This document shows, in pieces, positions 24,177-36,740 of a DNA stretch of 64,000 nt (position 1 is its first letter; every line of letters starts with the position of its first letter). The notes below the pieces were generated by a model. That model saw only the letters and a list, made by a program, of their open reading frames with translations. It was not told the DNA's origin and did not search any database. A program made the translations under genes and the position numbers. Source of the DNA: Porogramme epimiltina. Its lineage: Eukaryota > Basidiomycota > Agaricomycetes > Polyporales > Polyporaceae. The stretch covers positions 32,866-96,865 of the forward strand of contig FTLJ01000087.1 of NCBI GenBank assembly GCA_900155495.1, in the 5' to 3' direction.

Positions 24177-26343
24177 ATGAGCCCTACATCAAGTGAGTTT
24201 GCTACGGCGCCCGCCCAACGCAGCTCCCCTCAACAAACACTCAACTACCCCGTCATTCCCAGGCATGGAGCACGAGCTGGAAATCGTCGTTCCCCAGACT
24301 CCCTTCCCTTCCCTCGATCAGGGATCGTGTCCAGGCGTGGCGAAGCAAGCGAATGTCTGCACTGCTGTCGTTGAGGAGGTCCGGGAGGCATTTGGCGTAC
24401 GGGGGCCTTCAAGGAACGGCTTAGAAAGCTCGTCCGTCGTGAGTACGGTCGAGCAATCGCGCCACCTGTCACTTCAAACGAAGGGGCGTATCATGTATGG
24501 GACGCTGTTGTGGACCATGTTCCTTTCCGGGTGGAACGATGGAACTACCGGCCCTCTCCTACCTCGAATCCAGACGGTTTATCACGTATGTCTCCCTCGT
24601 TATGTCTCTAATCTTTACAAGACGCTTATGTGCTACTAGATTGGCTTCGTTCTTGTGTCGCTCATCTTTGTGTTCAATTTCTTGGTAAGCTTATTGCTCT
24701 TTGTGTAGTGACTATAATATATGAACGCATGCCTGTAGGGCTTTGTCGCTGCGGCCGGTGTCAACCTTTGGCTTACAGACAAGTATGGCTTCGGGAAGGT
24801 GAGGTTTAAGTCTTACACGTGCCAGCACTGCGTTCTGACTGGCACGAGAAAGATCATCGTGATGGGTATGCACCCCCATAGCGTCATCAAGGCATCCCCA
24901 TAACCGCCGTTATCAGGGGCAGCATGTCAAATCGTAGGCTATTGCCTGGAAGCCCCAGCTCCCCCGTTCCCTGTATTCGTCCTCGGCCACTTCATGAATG
25001 GCCTTGGCATATCCCTCCAGGTAAGATTCTCCCGATACCATACAACCCTGTGCTCATCTTCGAAAGCTCTCTACCTCAAACAGCTTCGTTGCCGGTTTCA
25101 AGGATAACGTGTCCACGAGACTGGCTTTTCTTCATGCAAGCTACGGTACGTTGTCTATTGTCAATATAGCGTCAATGTCCCTTCGTTAAGTGGATTGGCC
25201 TTCCTAGGTGCTGGTGCTCTCTCTTCCCCACTTGTAGCGACGCAGTTCTCGCAAATGAGTCATTGGTCCTTCCATTACCTCGTGTCGCTCGGCATCGCTA
25301 TCATCAACATTACCCTACTAGCCTTCGTGTTCCAGTTCAGGACCCAAGAACGTGCGTCGTTCACATACAACGTGTCATATATAGTATGCTTATGCACTAC
25401 CCAACAGAATGTTTCGCTGCGATAGGACTGGCGTCACCCGCAGAGGACCACGGGTCGGACAGGAGCGGCAGCAAGTACAGACAGATGATGCGCCTGCGCG
25501 ACGTTCACCTCATGGCGTGTTTCATCCTCATCTATGTTGGTGTCGAAGTGACGCTCGGAGGTAAGTCTTCTCATTATCCCCACTATAAGTATCTTCAAGC
25601 TGACGCGGAGATGCTCTATAGGGTGGATTGTCACATACGTCATTGACCTGCGCGGAGGTGGGCCTTCTTCGGGGTACATCTCGTCAGGATTCTTTGGAGG
25701 CATGTTCTGGTGTTTCTACACGTGTACGATGGCTCATTTTTCACTTTCAGGCTTAATGGCTGGTCGTGTCCTACTATTGTGGGTCAACAAACTAGTACGT
25801 TCATAAGCTTTGCCTGTCTAGCCAAACATGCACTGACCCCGTTCCTCCCCTTAGGTCGGGGAGCGCCGCGCGATCTTCCTCTACGGCATCTTAGCCATAG
25901 GGCGAGTACACATTCCATTAGGCCCTCCTCACATGCGAGCTTACCCCCTCTCCCATCTACAGCTTGGAGATCATCGTCTGGCTCGTCCCTTCCCTCATCG
26001 GCGGCGCTGTTGCCGTCTCCTGTGTCGGCATGCTCCTCGGCCCAATGTACCCGCTCGTCGTGAACCACGCGCGGCACGTTCTCCCACCCTGGCTCCTCTC
26101 GGGCTCGATTGGCTGGATTGCGGGCTTCGGCCAGGCCGGGTCCGCGTTCCTCCCGTTCCTGACCGGCGCGCTCGCGTCCAAGGTGGGGATCAAAGTTCTG
26201 CAGCCTTTGTAAGCTAGCTCGCGGTTTCCAGCGCGCCTAGGTGTATCTGACAAGCAGATATCTGATGCAGGGTCGTGTCCATGATGACGGTTTTGGTTGT
26301 GGTTTGGGCGTTTGTGCCCCAAGGGCCTCGGCGGTTGGAGTGA
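24177..26343 (+). CDS. MFS transporter, BSC6/fucose-permease-like
   Basis: Major facilitator carrier in the plasma or an internal membrane; substrate unknown. Fourteen exons: 24177-24192, 24263-24585, 24640-24684, 24739-24798, 24853-24865, 24917-25020, 25067-25145, 25208-25351, 25408-25560, 25622-25699, 25751-25794, 25855-25901, 25963-26208, 26271-26343; in phase, 474 aa. The cytosolic N-terminus of about 90 aa is followed by twelve-helix MFS sequence: GRIMYGTLLWTMFLSGWNDG.TGPLLPRIQ, GFVLVSLIFVFNFLGFVAAAGVN, FPVFVLGHFMNGLGISLQ, HASYGAGALSSPLVATQF, GWIVTYVIDLRGGGPSSGYI, ISSGFFGGLMAGRVLLLWVNK and GPMYPLVVNHARHVLPPWLL. This order matches fungal bypass-of-stop-codon-6-like carriers. Two introns (25700-25750 and 25902-25962) need GC donors. 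The first exon of 16 nt is inferred from frame and splice sites. Its 3' end has been copied to 40.6 kb. Confidence 0.88.
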
Positions 26344-26800
26344 CATTTGCGCAGAAAGTGCGCGCACGTTGATCTCGTCTGTGCCTCTTATGGACTGTGG
26401 CACTTACGCGAGCTCTTTTGTACACCTCTCGGGGTTACTACCAAAGTCCTGACGTATGCCGCCGCTCAATACGGAACATCTCCGTCAAGCTCCCTAATGT
26501 ACTATTAACTAGTCATAAGATTTTTACGCAGAAATGCGCAGTAGTGCAAGCCGCGCACGTAAACTCTGTCAGCCCCGCTCAAACTAGTCAACAACACCGC
26601 TACGCATACCCAACGACATCAGTTGAAGAGGGGCATCGAATGTAAAGCTTTCGCGAGATGAAGCTATGGAACATGACATCTTGCCGCGGCTGGACCCTTC
26701 ACAGTCACCCTTCAGAAGGCCGTTGGATTTGAGACCGAACAATCCACTCCTGAAACCTCGTAGTATTTCGCTCACCACACCTCATACAAAGCCAGCTCAC
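25895..26800 (+). repeat. Source copy of a segmental duplication (MFS 3' end and flank)
   Basis: From the end of MFS exon 12 to beyond the stop codon, this stretch has a diverged copy in the same orientation at about 40590-41345. Similarity is high in the last two exons and continues in non-coding flank (for example gtatctgac.ag, gtgccccatgggcctcgg and a late gacatcttgcc match). Confidence 0.75.
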
Positions 26801-27056
26801 TATCCTATGGTATCAAGATCTATATGTGTTACTACATCAGCGGTGACTGAAAATGAACTCAACGACTTACAGAGACTTCACAAAACTTGGTCCCTTGGGC
26901 GGCGATGCTTCGCCCGCCATACCGACTTTTTTGTTCGTCTTCAGATATCGCGTCCATTCCCGCATATTAATGTACTTGATGCTCGGCATGTCTGCATCAC
27001 TCTGTGTGCACGCCTCGTGCCCGGCGCCGTCGTACGCTCTCCCCGCCTGATGTTTC
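26344..27056. other. Intergenic 3' of the MFS gene
   Basis: Convergent gap between the MFS gene and the minus-strand one-helix protein. The left half belongs to the duplicated segment shared with 41.05-41.35 kb. No gene is recognised. Confidence 0.4.
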
Positions 27057-27951
27057 TCACCTCCACCGTGTCCCCACCCTCGCCTTGCTGCAGACGACCA
27101 GTGGGTCACGATTCAACGACTTGTCCGACATGAGGAACACCGCACACTGCACGTGAGGCCGCCGACCTGCAGCAGTAACAATAGCTACCAACGCCGTTGT
27201 CGCATACCTCACAGACACGCCGCGGCATTGGCCCACCTGACCCTCAGCAACAACACTACCTGCACCATCCACCCCGCCCCGTCTGCAAATAATATGGATG
27301 GTTAGAATAGCAAGGCCCTCCGGGCAGACCTGGACTACGTATGCCGGGTTACAAGGCACTACAGGTATGCGCTGGTAAGTACGTATATCAAGACCATAGC
27401 GGTGTGTAATGAGTAACCGTGCTGGGAGCGTGGTGTCCGTCGGCGTCGTGATGCCCACGGTGGTAGCCATCGACTCGCCCGGCATGGGTACGGGCGCGGG
27501 GTCAGCGTGCGCATGTCGTTTGTGCGGCACCCAATAAGCGACGGACTGCCAGCTCAAGTGGCGGGTGGAAAAGACGTCGAGGGCGGCATGGTGGGTCAAA
27601 AAGCGGATGGAGAGGCTGATGAGGACGAGGGCGAGGAGCACGAGGACGACGGTCCAAGGGCGCCCGCCACTGTCAATGGTGGGGCGGTCCCAGTGAGCAT
27701 CGAGCAGGGAAAAACGCGCCGACCGACCCGAAGACCACCAGTGAGCCTGAGGAGGGTGCAACGCATGAGGAAAAACACTTACGAAATGTTGTGATGCTCG
27801 GCCAGGTCCATACTCCTACGCCATCCTTGAACGATGAGCCCGGTCCTAATGCACTTGACGAGTCGAAGGATTGGGAGAGTGTGACACGGGAGGCTGAGAT
27901 CGCATCGAGGGTGCTGTCGAAGTATCCATGAACGGGGGGTCGAGTCGACAT
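27057..27951 (-). CDS. Predicted single-helix membrane protein, unknown family
   Basis: Tentative model: complement of 27057-27746 and 27814-27951 (275 aa). The start at 27951 sits in TTCACCATGTC, a strong Kozak context, and gives MSTRPPVHGYFDSTLDAIS. Exon 2 has one clear transmembrane segment, PWTVVLVLLALVLISLSIRFL. It is followed by a luminal or extracellular-looking region with a proline patch (DPAPVPMPGES) and several Cys. The intron is uncertain: an obvious GTAAGT donor nearby puts the exons out of phase, while a GTATGG donor at 27813 keeps the frame. I do not recognise a family. It could also be a decaying gene. Confidence 0.5.
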
Positions 27952-28059
27952 GGTGAAGTGTGGGGACTCGCGCTGAGATTAGCGATGGTATGGTGACTGG
28001 AGGAGGGAAGGCATGAGTGAGAGGCATGCACCACTTGAAGGTGCAAGCACCGATGCTGG

Positions 28060-29031
28060 CGCTTGCTGACTTGGAGCTCTTCGCCCGTTCTCTCCCTCCG
28101 CTCCTCGTCCTCGAGTGCGTGTTTGCATCTAGAGCCGCCATTCCCATGTCTCCTCCTCGCCCTCATCTCGACTTTCTGCACACCTCCAGCACTCTTCCCG
28201 TGCGTCCTCTTCCAGCAAGGAGGTAAGACTGGTGAACCCGGTCCACGCTTCTGCCGGCAAGCAGTCGCCGGCGCAGGAGGTGCACATCGTCAAGATCGCA
28301 GATGATACCGCACAAAGGCTCGTGACAGCCCTGTCCCCGACTCCGTCCATCACAATGTCGGCGCGTCACTTGCACACGTAGTGCCCCCCTTCCGACCACT
28401 GCACCGCGAGGGCACTGGCAGCATAGACAACGTCAGGCCGCCCCGCTCTCGAGGCTCCCTTCGAGCGTAGAGAACGACGAGTTGCCCCCGTTCGTAAGCA
28501 TGCCCAAACCTTGTCCCACTCAGAACCCTCCTCGTCCTCCTACCCCATATTTCAAAGAGCCCCTCGAGTGCACTCTGTCTGCGACCCGGCGTCGGCTCTC
28601 AGGCACTCCGCTATCATTCCTCTGCGGAAACCAAGTCGTCTTTCCGCAACTCGTCCTCCGCGGATAGCGAGAGCACACTATATGTCCCCCAGCTTACGGA
28701 GGAGCCAATTACCGCTGCCCCTTCCTTATCCTCCAAGACGTTCCTACTTCGCTGCGTGGGTTCGCTCGTATCCGTTGACGGCTACCTCCAACCTCCTGTA
28801 CCCCTCAAGCCCTCGCGGTACAATACCATTGGGACGTCCGTGCCGGTGCCTTCAACCCAGTCGTCCCCATCGCACGTCACGCAGATGGCGACTATAACGT
28901 CGTCCCAGCGTGAGACGTTCGAACAACCGGGCGGCGAGCTCACAGACAACATCGAGCAGCAGGCGGCGCAGATCAGGTGCTGTGCATATCGCCCGCACGC
29001 ACGCGTGAGCCCGACACCACCACTGCGCTAG
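28060..29031 (+). pseudogene. Fragmentary coding stretch, Ser/Thr/Pro-rich protein
   Basis: Three protein-like pieces lie on the plus strand in different frames: a hydrophobic piece ending PCLLLALISTFCTPPAL and CVLFQQG (about 28140-28220), a piece with QSPAQEVHIVKIADDTAQR (about 28260-28380), and a longer piece from about 28650 to 28978 with SSSADSESTLYVPQL and ending TDNIEQQAAQIR, which looks like the start of a coiled coil. I could not join them with clean splice sites into one frame. They may be exons of a membrane-anchored Ser-rich protein or a broken gene. Confidence 0.35.
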
Positions 29032-32000
29032 TCGATATCATCCCTACGCTACTCGTGCCCCTATTGTCTACAGTAGTCGTAGTGTACAGTCTTAATAAAC
29101 ATATTTTCTCCGCTGACACATCTGCGGGAATGTATGTCCAGCCTCGTCGGTCGCGCGGAGGACTGAGATACGGCATGTCGGCGTGCAGCGTGGGCTCAGG
29201 ACGAGAAGGTTGGGCAGGCGCCGGGCGAGGCGGCGCCAGGTGGACGGGCTCGCTTGCGCCACGATTATCCTGAGCCTGAATGTTGCGTGTTGGCATGGAA
29301 GGCGAGCGACGTTTGTATATTCTGAGCTGGTTTTGTATATGAATACTAGATGCGATTACATTGAGTGGGGTGTTAGTGTACGAGCTTACGTCATCCGCGA
29401 GGTCGAGTCACGACGCGTTGTAGTGCCCGGTAAACTCCGTAGAAATTTTTGTATTCTCGTATATAAGGCGCTTACGTACGATTATGGTAGGCTACGCGTT
29501 TGTTCTTTGGCGTCCATCACTCCCAGCTTCCCCGCCTATCTAGAACAAACTCGCCTTCCCTCCCGCCCGCTACTTACGCCCGTTGCCCGATCGAGAAAAC
29601 AACATGGGGGAACTGTTTGCGCAAGCGAGAAGGGAGTGGTGGGTGGGTACGAAAACCGGAGAAGCTGCTTACTAGCTCGGGACGATACGATGCGGGAACT
29701 GGGACGAGAAACGACGAGAAAAGAGAACGGTCGGCAAGGAGGAAAACAGTACGTGAGTCACGTGCCTCTCCGACGCTCCGCTCCGCTGGACGCTGGGGCC
29801 TGCCTCTCAAGCCCAGCGGGCCCCTACACTAATATGAGGCCTGTAACAGCTATAGGTTATAACACCTTGCCCTCAGCAATGTGATACAATAAGCCACCAC
29901 GGACTACTACATCACTACCCCATGTGCGAGATGGTCCCATGAAGCAGGAACCCCGGTGCATGCCTATGAATAAGAGTACTCCGCTCCAAGAAGAATTCCC
30001 CGGATCAATTGTCCATATTATAAGTGATTCCAGCCACCACAGCACATCTTGCAGGATCACAATCGGTTACAATCGGTTACAATACCCTTCATGCATTGCA
30101 ATCCGTCCCAATACAGGTCTATCACATTATAACCGGTTAGGCAGCTTCCAATCTCGTGCGCCGGCTTGCGAATCACACTACCAATTGCAATGCCCAAAAT
30201 ACATGCAAGAAGCGGTGTTTTCTGATGGCCGATGGTCGGCCGCCTCCAGCGTCCTCGGGACGGCCATCGGGCCTACGAGCGACATATAAGCCTCGACTGG
30301 CAACTGCCAGTCCAAATCTCCCAACACAGAATACCTTCATCCTAGAATATGAAACGATGAACATTGAACTGCCAGAGATGACAGTACGCGACGATGCGTC
30401 TGTCCATGTAGTACTGCCAGGCAGATCACGTTGATCGTCAGTTGTGTCGCCGATGACCGCGGCCATGTGGGCGTCCAAACGTATCCGCTGGGTCGGTCGT
30501 GTAGAATGGCGATGCTAATGCGGCATTCGCTTTTGGGGGAGGTATGGATAGAGCCGAGTAGAGCCCACCAGTGCCTTGAGGGGGAGAGGATCAGCGGGCT
30601 CTTCATACGCGCCCCGATGCTAGAATACTAGGATCGATGAAAATCTGTGACCGGGCGTTTGAGTTTAAATTTCTTGAAGTACTAAGATCCCGCTGACATC
30701 TGTAACACAGTCAAAATAAGGACTGTCGAAGGATAGAAGCAACTTATCCAGGAATGTAGGCTGTAGCGGTTGCAGGGAGTATCAGAAGTACTGAATTGTG
30801 GTCTGGTGAGTGCCGCAAGACTAGTGAGACACGACAGGCTCGAGCAGTAGGTGCACAGCGCGAAAGGCGGTGAAAATGATGCATTAGCTGTTTTCGAAGT
30901 GTAATATGCCAGGGAGACTGGTGATCTTGGCGAACCAGCCCGAAGTCAGCGAGAGCTTGCTGCATACAGCAAGGATCTGGAGCTCAGCAAAACCTCTGAG
31001 AGATTCTGTCGACCGGTCGACGTCGGACTAGAGTCGTGGAGACGCTTACCTTTGTAGGAATTGAGGGTGCTCAAAGCAGCAACGGAGATAGGCCCGGATA
31101 GGAAGAATAAATATTAAAGTTGAAGACTTCGCTTTGGAAACTGAGTTACAGTTTCAAGTTGGACACCAACTCTTGATTGAGTGGAACGGTATGGCCACTG
31201 TTAGACACACCTTGGCGGTCGCGACTCGCACGTTACACCCTGTCTCCGGTGCAAACCCTTTGCTACAGCCTCCACCACTGAGAAGGAACGCACAGGATTG
31301 TACAAGCAACCCTGTTTTATGAAGTGTCCATCTTATCCGCATTGGGGCCCAAATACAGGTATAGTTAAGTTCCGCTCATTTCAGAAGCTGTTGTACAGCC
31401 TACTACGCGTCTATCTACGGAGATTCATGATCGGGCTTGCATAAATTTGCAGACTAATGATCTCTCTAGGAGTGACATACCAAGCAATGATGGGGACGTC
31501 CCCGAGGCCGCCGCACGAAGGCTTCTAATGGCACCTGCTATTGGACCATAATCGCTCTTGCCAAGTGATAATTTGTGGACATCACGTCACTCGCGATGGC
31601 CGCCGCAGCTATAACAACCGGTGGTCGTCGTAAAGCGCCATCCATGCAGCAGGTGGGCGGCGAGAAGCATACTCGGATCCTGCGCAAGACACACCCAGCC
31701 ATCGCGAGGGCTTTCAGGCTGCGAGTGATGGACACTCGAATGACGTGGAGGCGGGGCGCGTGCTGTGAAACTTGAGGCTATTTCTAGTCTAGAAGGTCCG
31801 CTTTTTTTGTATCAGTGGTATCGTCCTTTGGAAGAAGACTCAGGGGAAAAACGCTGTACTATGAAGTGTTTCGGGGACAACAATACCACAGATAGAAGAG
31901 GAGGGAGGAATCAGATCGCCAGGCGTTGTGACCACTGAGGGCACAGGTGGGGTGACCTTAGTGTCTACCAAGCAAAGTCTATAGCAGGAGGGTAGTTCAG

Positions 32001-32516
32001 CCGCGGCAGAGTTCGAACCCTCTCCGCCTCCGAAATAGAGCGGAAGCGAGATCCAGGAGTGTGATACGCCTAAAAAGCCTAAAAAGGTGCTGACTCTTAC
32101 TAGTTCGAATTGAAGTGAGGGACACAGCCGTGAATAGTATAGGTTTTTACTACATGGTCAATGCGGTCGCCGTATAGATGAGAGAGGGAGAAATTCCGAT
32201 TGACATGTAGTTATCGAGGGGCGGTTCGGCGGCACAGAATAAGGCGCACAATAAAGATGAATAGCGAGCTTTTGAAGGGCGATGCAGATGCTAGGCAGGT
32301 CATTTTGAACTGTGCTGGATGGAGATGGTTATTTGGAGGTAGTTGCTGGTAGTGAATGAAGTGATGTTGGGTTAAGGGTGAATGATAATATTATTGCACT
32401 CTAACTGTATCTTCTGCAAGCAACAGACAGAGCTCAGGGAGGAAATGGGGATGCGCAAAATGCTGCCGAAAATATCGAACATGACATGCTGTTTACTCAG
32501 TCTCCTTGGGATGTGC
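29032..32516. other. 3.5-kb region without a supported gene
   Basis: Only scattered ORFs. A 233-aa open frame at 29183-29884 has no domain, no hydrophobic pattern and no splice partner. Small features seen: a tandem direct repeat of acaatcggtt at about 30059-30082, a perfect 14-nt palindrome at 31008-31021 and a doubled cctaaaaag at about 32070-32088. This is probably gene-poor spacer between two blocks of the array. Confidence 0.45.
31008..31021. repeat. Perfect 14-nt palindrome
   Basis: gtcgaccggtcgac reads identically on both strands. No gene start is nearby; it could be chance in 64 kb or a factor site. Confidence 0.4.
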
Positions 32517-34279
32517 CTAAACTGATGGAGCGGGTTGAATAGTGGTGGACCCTTTACAACCATAGTGTATTCCCTTTGATTTTGTCTCCGGAGTGAGATC
32601 TCGTTCTTGTGGATATGGCGAAATGTATATGTGCTTCAATCTCAGGGGGTTATCAAATGGGAGAAAAGCGTTCTTCCCATCCAGGAACTGCACGAGACGA
32701 AAGTATGATGTCTTGCCCTCCGGTGACCGAGGAGGATATTGAAAGTTGTGGCAACAGTAGTAGTAGGGATACGGCCTTGTTATGTCTGTCGGATCACGAT
32801 AGAGGACAAGGTAGCAAGGTTGATATGAGGTGGACGAGTTCTCCCCACATTGTAGGTCAGCAAGAAGGCAGAGCTCTCCATCGAGCTCCATACAGGGGAC
32901 ATTTGCGTGGACACCGTACTGCGTCATGGTGAACTTCGGTCCGAGTACTACCCCCTGTCGTGGTAGTAAGAACAGATCGAAACTAAACCTACGCGCTGAT
33001 GGATATGACTTACATCAGAGCTAACAATCACACGCTCCCCGCCAGCATCTGTAGAGTCCGTTGGAGCGGCGTCGAATGGCGTTCTGAAGTATCGGGGTGA
33101 GGGCGCAAAAAGATGGCGGGACGGAACCGACTGCCACTGGGCCCGCCCGATGTCGCAGCATCGTAGGGTGTGATCTGATACCGGAACAAGGTCCCTGACG
33201 TTCTTCCATTTGGTGGCCACCAACTCGTCGTCGTCTTCGTCTGTCATAGAATCGGCCGATGGACTCCATGCGAATAGGGAGAAATCAATTGAGGACTTCA
33301 TAATTTCACGTTGCAGGCGATAGAATGCATTGCTACCTTCCCCATATAGTGGTTGCATGTTGACGCCAAAGAGACCAAGTAGAGAATACGCTTCGTCTTC
33401 TACCCGTGCTGTGCGGCGATAGGCAGCCCAAGACATGCGTGCTGCCACACTCATTTCTGTGTGCCGCTTCTCGAATCGCAACACAACAGCAGGAGGGCTT
33501 CCGGGAATATACTTCTCCATCGTGTCGGCAAGGTCGTGCTTTGTTCCCAAACGAGTCCAGGTTTGAGACATGAAGACGAGGTCCTTGGGTGCGACGAGCT
33601 CTTGTAGCGTCCACCCTCGTTTGTGCCACTTGCTACGTGTGAAAGGCGACTGGGTCCCAGATTTAGCGTCAAAGATGTGGCCCCCTGGAGGGACGTCACT
33701 GAGATACGCGTAGCATATCTTGGCGCAAGAATAATATATGAACATGGAGTTGATAGCTTCTGTTGATTGCGCACTATTCTTTTTGTCTATGCAACATGTA
33801 TCCGCCCACCCCCAATCAAATCCATGCGACTCCGCTAGAAGTAGGAAGCTGCGTATCTTCGGCGATAACAAGTCTCTTGCATTTGCTGGATGTATGACAG
33901 CGAGTGGATTGGGAGGGAGATCTTCTTCCGAAGAATACGGTGGGGAGCGCGTGGGATAGTCAATCATGGACAAGATATCCTCAACTGCTGTATTGCTTTC
34001 GGGCATTGAAGACGTGAGCAATTGAGCAAGAGCCTTGACTTGCCCTTCCAGGCGATCTATTCGAGATGAAATTGAGGTGTGTGCTTGATTTACTAGTAGA
34101 ACACTGTTTGGTGCTGAAATTTTCGCATTGCACCTTTTGAATGCGTTTTGCACTCTCTGAAATGTGTCTTCTTCCTCTGGAGAACCCCATACATGTGAGA
34201 GGATTGCGTATCCGCCCGGGACATCGTTTGGACTGGTGAAGGGCTTGAGCTCTGCGTTATGAGTACTGAGGAGCCACAT
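32517..34279 (-). CDS. HET6: HET-domain protein truncated in its C-terminal domain
   Basis: Complement of 32517-32954 and 33014-34279, 567 aa. It starts MWLLSTHNAELKPF at 34279. GGYAILSHVW is followed by an insert with a short heptad stretch SSRIDRLEGQVKALAQLLTSS, then LSPKIRSFLLLAESHGFDWG and WADTCCIDKKNSAQSTEAIN (near residue 158; the usual KTSSAEL is altered). KWHKRGWTLQELVAP and TARVEDEAYSLLGLFG come next, then MQPLYGEGSNAFYRLQREI. Exon 2 begins with the C-terminal domain (FTMTQYGVHANVPC, HIYISPYP) but stops after 146 residues, where relatives have about 280-300. Sequence past the break still resembles the family in another frame (KGPPLFNPL), so this is a frameshift truncation. The HxCxxDH part is lost. 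Its closest relative in the window is HET7, head to head with it. Confidence 0.85.
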
Positions 34280-36740
34280 TTTCCTTGTGACCAAAATGTA
34301 GGACGATCATTGGACGGTGCCTAACGTCTCATCATGGAGCGTACCTGTGCGGAATCGACCTGCGACCGACGCCGCGGCTGGTGATGGTTGGACAAACACA
34401 AGAAGCCGGGTATCTGGGGAGAGCATTGCGAGGCTTCAATCTCCACCAGAAAAGAGGGGTAGGAAATGTAGCTTACGTGGAACCGAGGTATACTGTGACC
34501 TAGCTATCACCAGAGCCGAGCTAGAGGGATGGCGGTGCGCGGTAGAGAATGCAAGGGGAAAACAAGAGGGTTCCGCTTCGTGCTAGATCAAGACGAGTAT
34601 GGGTATATAGATAGTGCGGGTTTCCCTCTATACGAAGTCACCGGGAGGGGATGGGGCAACACTGGTAGGAGCGATATAAGGGTTGCCTTCATCCAATTCT
34701 TCTACACCCACTCAGGTAGTGGCGCCTTTAGCACCAGCGTCTTGATGATTGGGTACACAGCTCCGGTTTGCCCTCACCAACAAATATGTATGATGGACCA
34801 CACTTGCGCGATGCCGCCCGGAGAAAGAGGATCACGAGAGCGCTTGTCACATAAGAGAAATTGGAGGAAAATTAGTACGACTATAGTTTTTCTCACTCAG
34901 TATGGTTCATACGTGCTGGGAGCTATCCACTTGCCTAGACACCATAGCAAGTGCATACCGTCAATTATCGACGATTGGACTGAATAATGCGGCAGCTTAA
35001 ATTGACATATAAGGTTCGGCCAGCGCGACTCACTAATCCAGGTGGCCCTGTCTGCGTCTCCCTACCCCCATTCCCAGAGAATGTGTCGAGATCATCTAGC
35101 TGTACACTACTCGTTCATATATCGTATAGCTCACATCTACCATAGGGATCTGACCTCAAGGAAAACAAACGAGGATGTCAATAACATGTTCGATCGGATG
35201 CTTCGCTCATGGTTTGTTGTGTTCGGCAATAACCAGCTTATGCACAATCGAGCTCCTGGCGGCGGCTATCTCCAGGAACATCATTCTCAGGCTAGGTCTT
35301 ATGCAGCTTCTTTTTCTTCTAATTAAGATATGATCACGATCAGAGGACACAAAACTTGTCAGATACCGCATGTAGCCCCAGCGGCATATCCGAAAGTCCT
35401 TGCTCCGACACCCAGCTATTGATTACCTCATATCTGAGTGGGCGGTGTGGTTTTGTGTGGCGTTTTCGGCGAAGCCTGTGGACTGCGGCACAGTGATGGG
35501 CTAGAGTGAGAGATGTCACATGATCTGATTGCTAACAATTTCTATATGTAGCTCATTACTACACCAATGTCTCCTAGTTGAAGGAGGCTCTACCAACAGG
35601 GCTCTAGATAATACGGCATCATGTAAGCTCATGTATCATCCAAAACATATGATTGAAAACACTTCATTAAAGCATTTGCAGTTTCCGGTAAGATTCGCCG
35701 GAATTCAAACATTCATCCTTGTAAACCACTTAGACTGAAATTTGAGCCCGAGTAACACGGTCAACCTGAAGATCACTACTCACGGATCAATGAGGGTTCA
35801 CAATATAGGCCAGACAGAACTCCAATACGCCCCCTAGGAGATGCACGGACTCTCCGTCTTCCTTCACCCCAGCTTCTGTGACAGATGACATGGATAACTG
35901 GATAGACCCTATGACTCGTGGGCAGTGCCAACTATCTAGGGCTGCGGCTTCTCGTAATTTTTATGGTTCTCCGTATCTGATACAGTATCCGTGGGGACAG
36001 CATTATGCACAGGTAACGAGCGGCTCGATGTATAGGACCCCGGACATTTTTACGTTGATTTGGACCAAGATACTGACCACTTAGTGCTAAGTACAGAAGG
36101 CAGGCGATAACTTCATTGCTACTTGCTCTTGTGTATACGGACTATCTAAAAATCGCAATCGCTGTACTGTATTGTCTATCCACAGCCAAATGTTATATTT
36201 TCTGATAATTAGTTTGTTTTATTCAAAAATTGTACCACTCATCGCTTTAACGCATGATATTGGTGGGAAGAATGGAGTTGATCGAGTTCACATCTTAGCG
36301 CTGATGTAGGCCACAAATCGCGTTTTAGCGCAGAGAGCCGCCAGGCGGTATTAGGGGTCAGGCGTTTAGAAGCATAGCATAGCGACACACCCGGTCGTTC
36401 GTCCACGTAGTGCCCGTACCGTCCTTCCCCCTCCAGTAGGACACATAGGAAAACACTCCCCCGCTTCCAGCTTACAACTCTGGGCTCTTTCATAGTGCTC
36501 TGCTCTGACCTAGCTTCTTCTAGCTTAGAATTGACTTCGATTGCAGGTATGCTCATATTTTGTACTCTCCTCTAACGGGGATTCTAATGTTTTCAAGCTC
36601 TCCTCAGGAATACCTCCTTCTGTGCGAGGTGTTCAAGTGCAACGAGTAGCCGTTTGGTCATCGCTCCCATGTAGGTACTCTCCACGCCCAGAGATGACGC
36701 ACCATACAATGATCATCATGCAATTTAGTCAACGGGGAGA
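34280..36740. other. 2.5-kb divergent spacer between HET6 and HET7
   Basis: The flanking HET genes point away from each other. Small ORFs (34529-34987, 35042-35326 plus) have no recognisable domain and show no HET similarity. It should contain both promoters; nothing else is seen. Confidence 0.4.

Noticed and set aside
29183..29884. 233-aa plus-strand ORF
   Set aside because: No recognisable domain, unusual composition, and no plausible exon partners.
31988..32035. tRNA-like stretch ggagggtagttcagcc ... gagttcgaaccctc
   Set aside because: Only about 45 nt between possible acceptor ends, no anticodon arm, and the T loop would need eight bases. At most a tRNA fragment.
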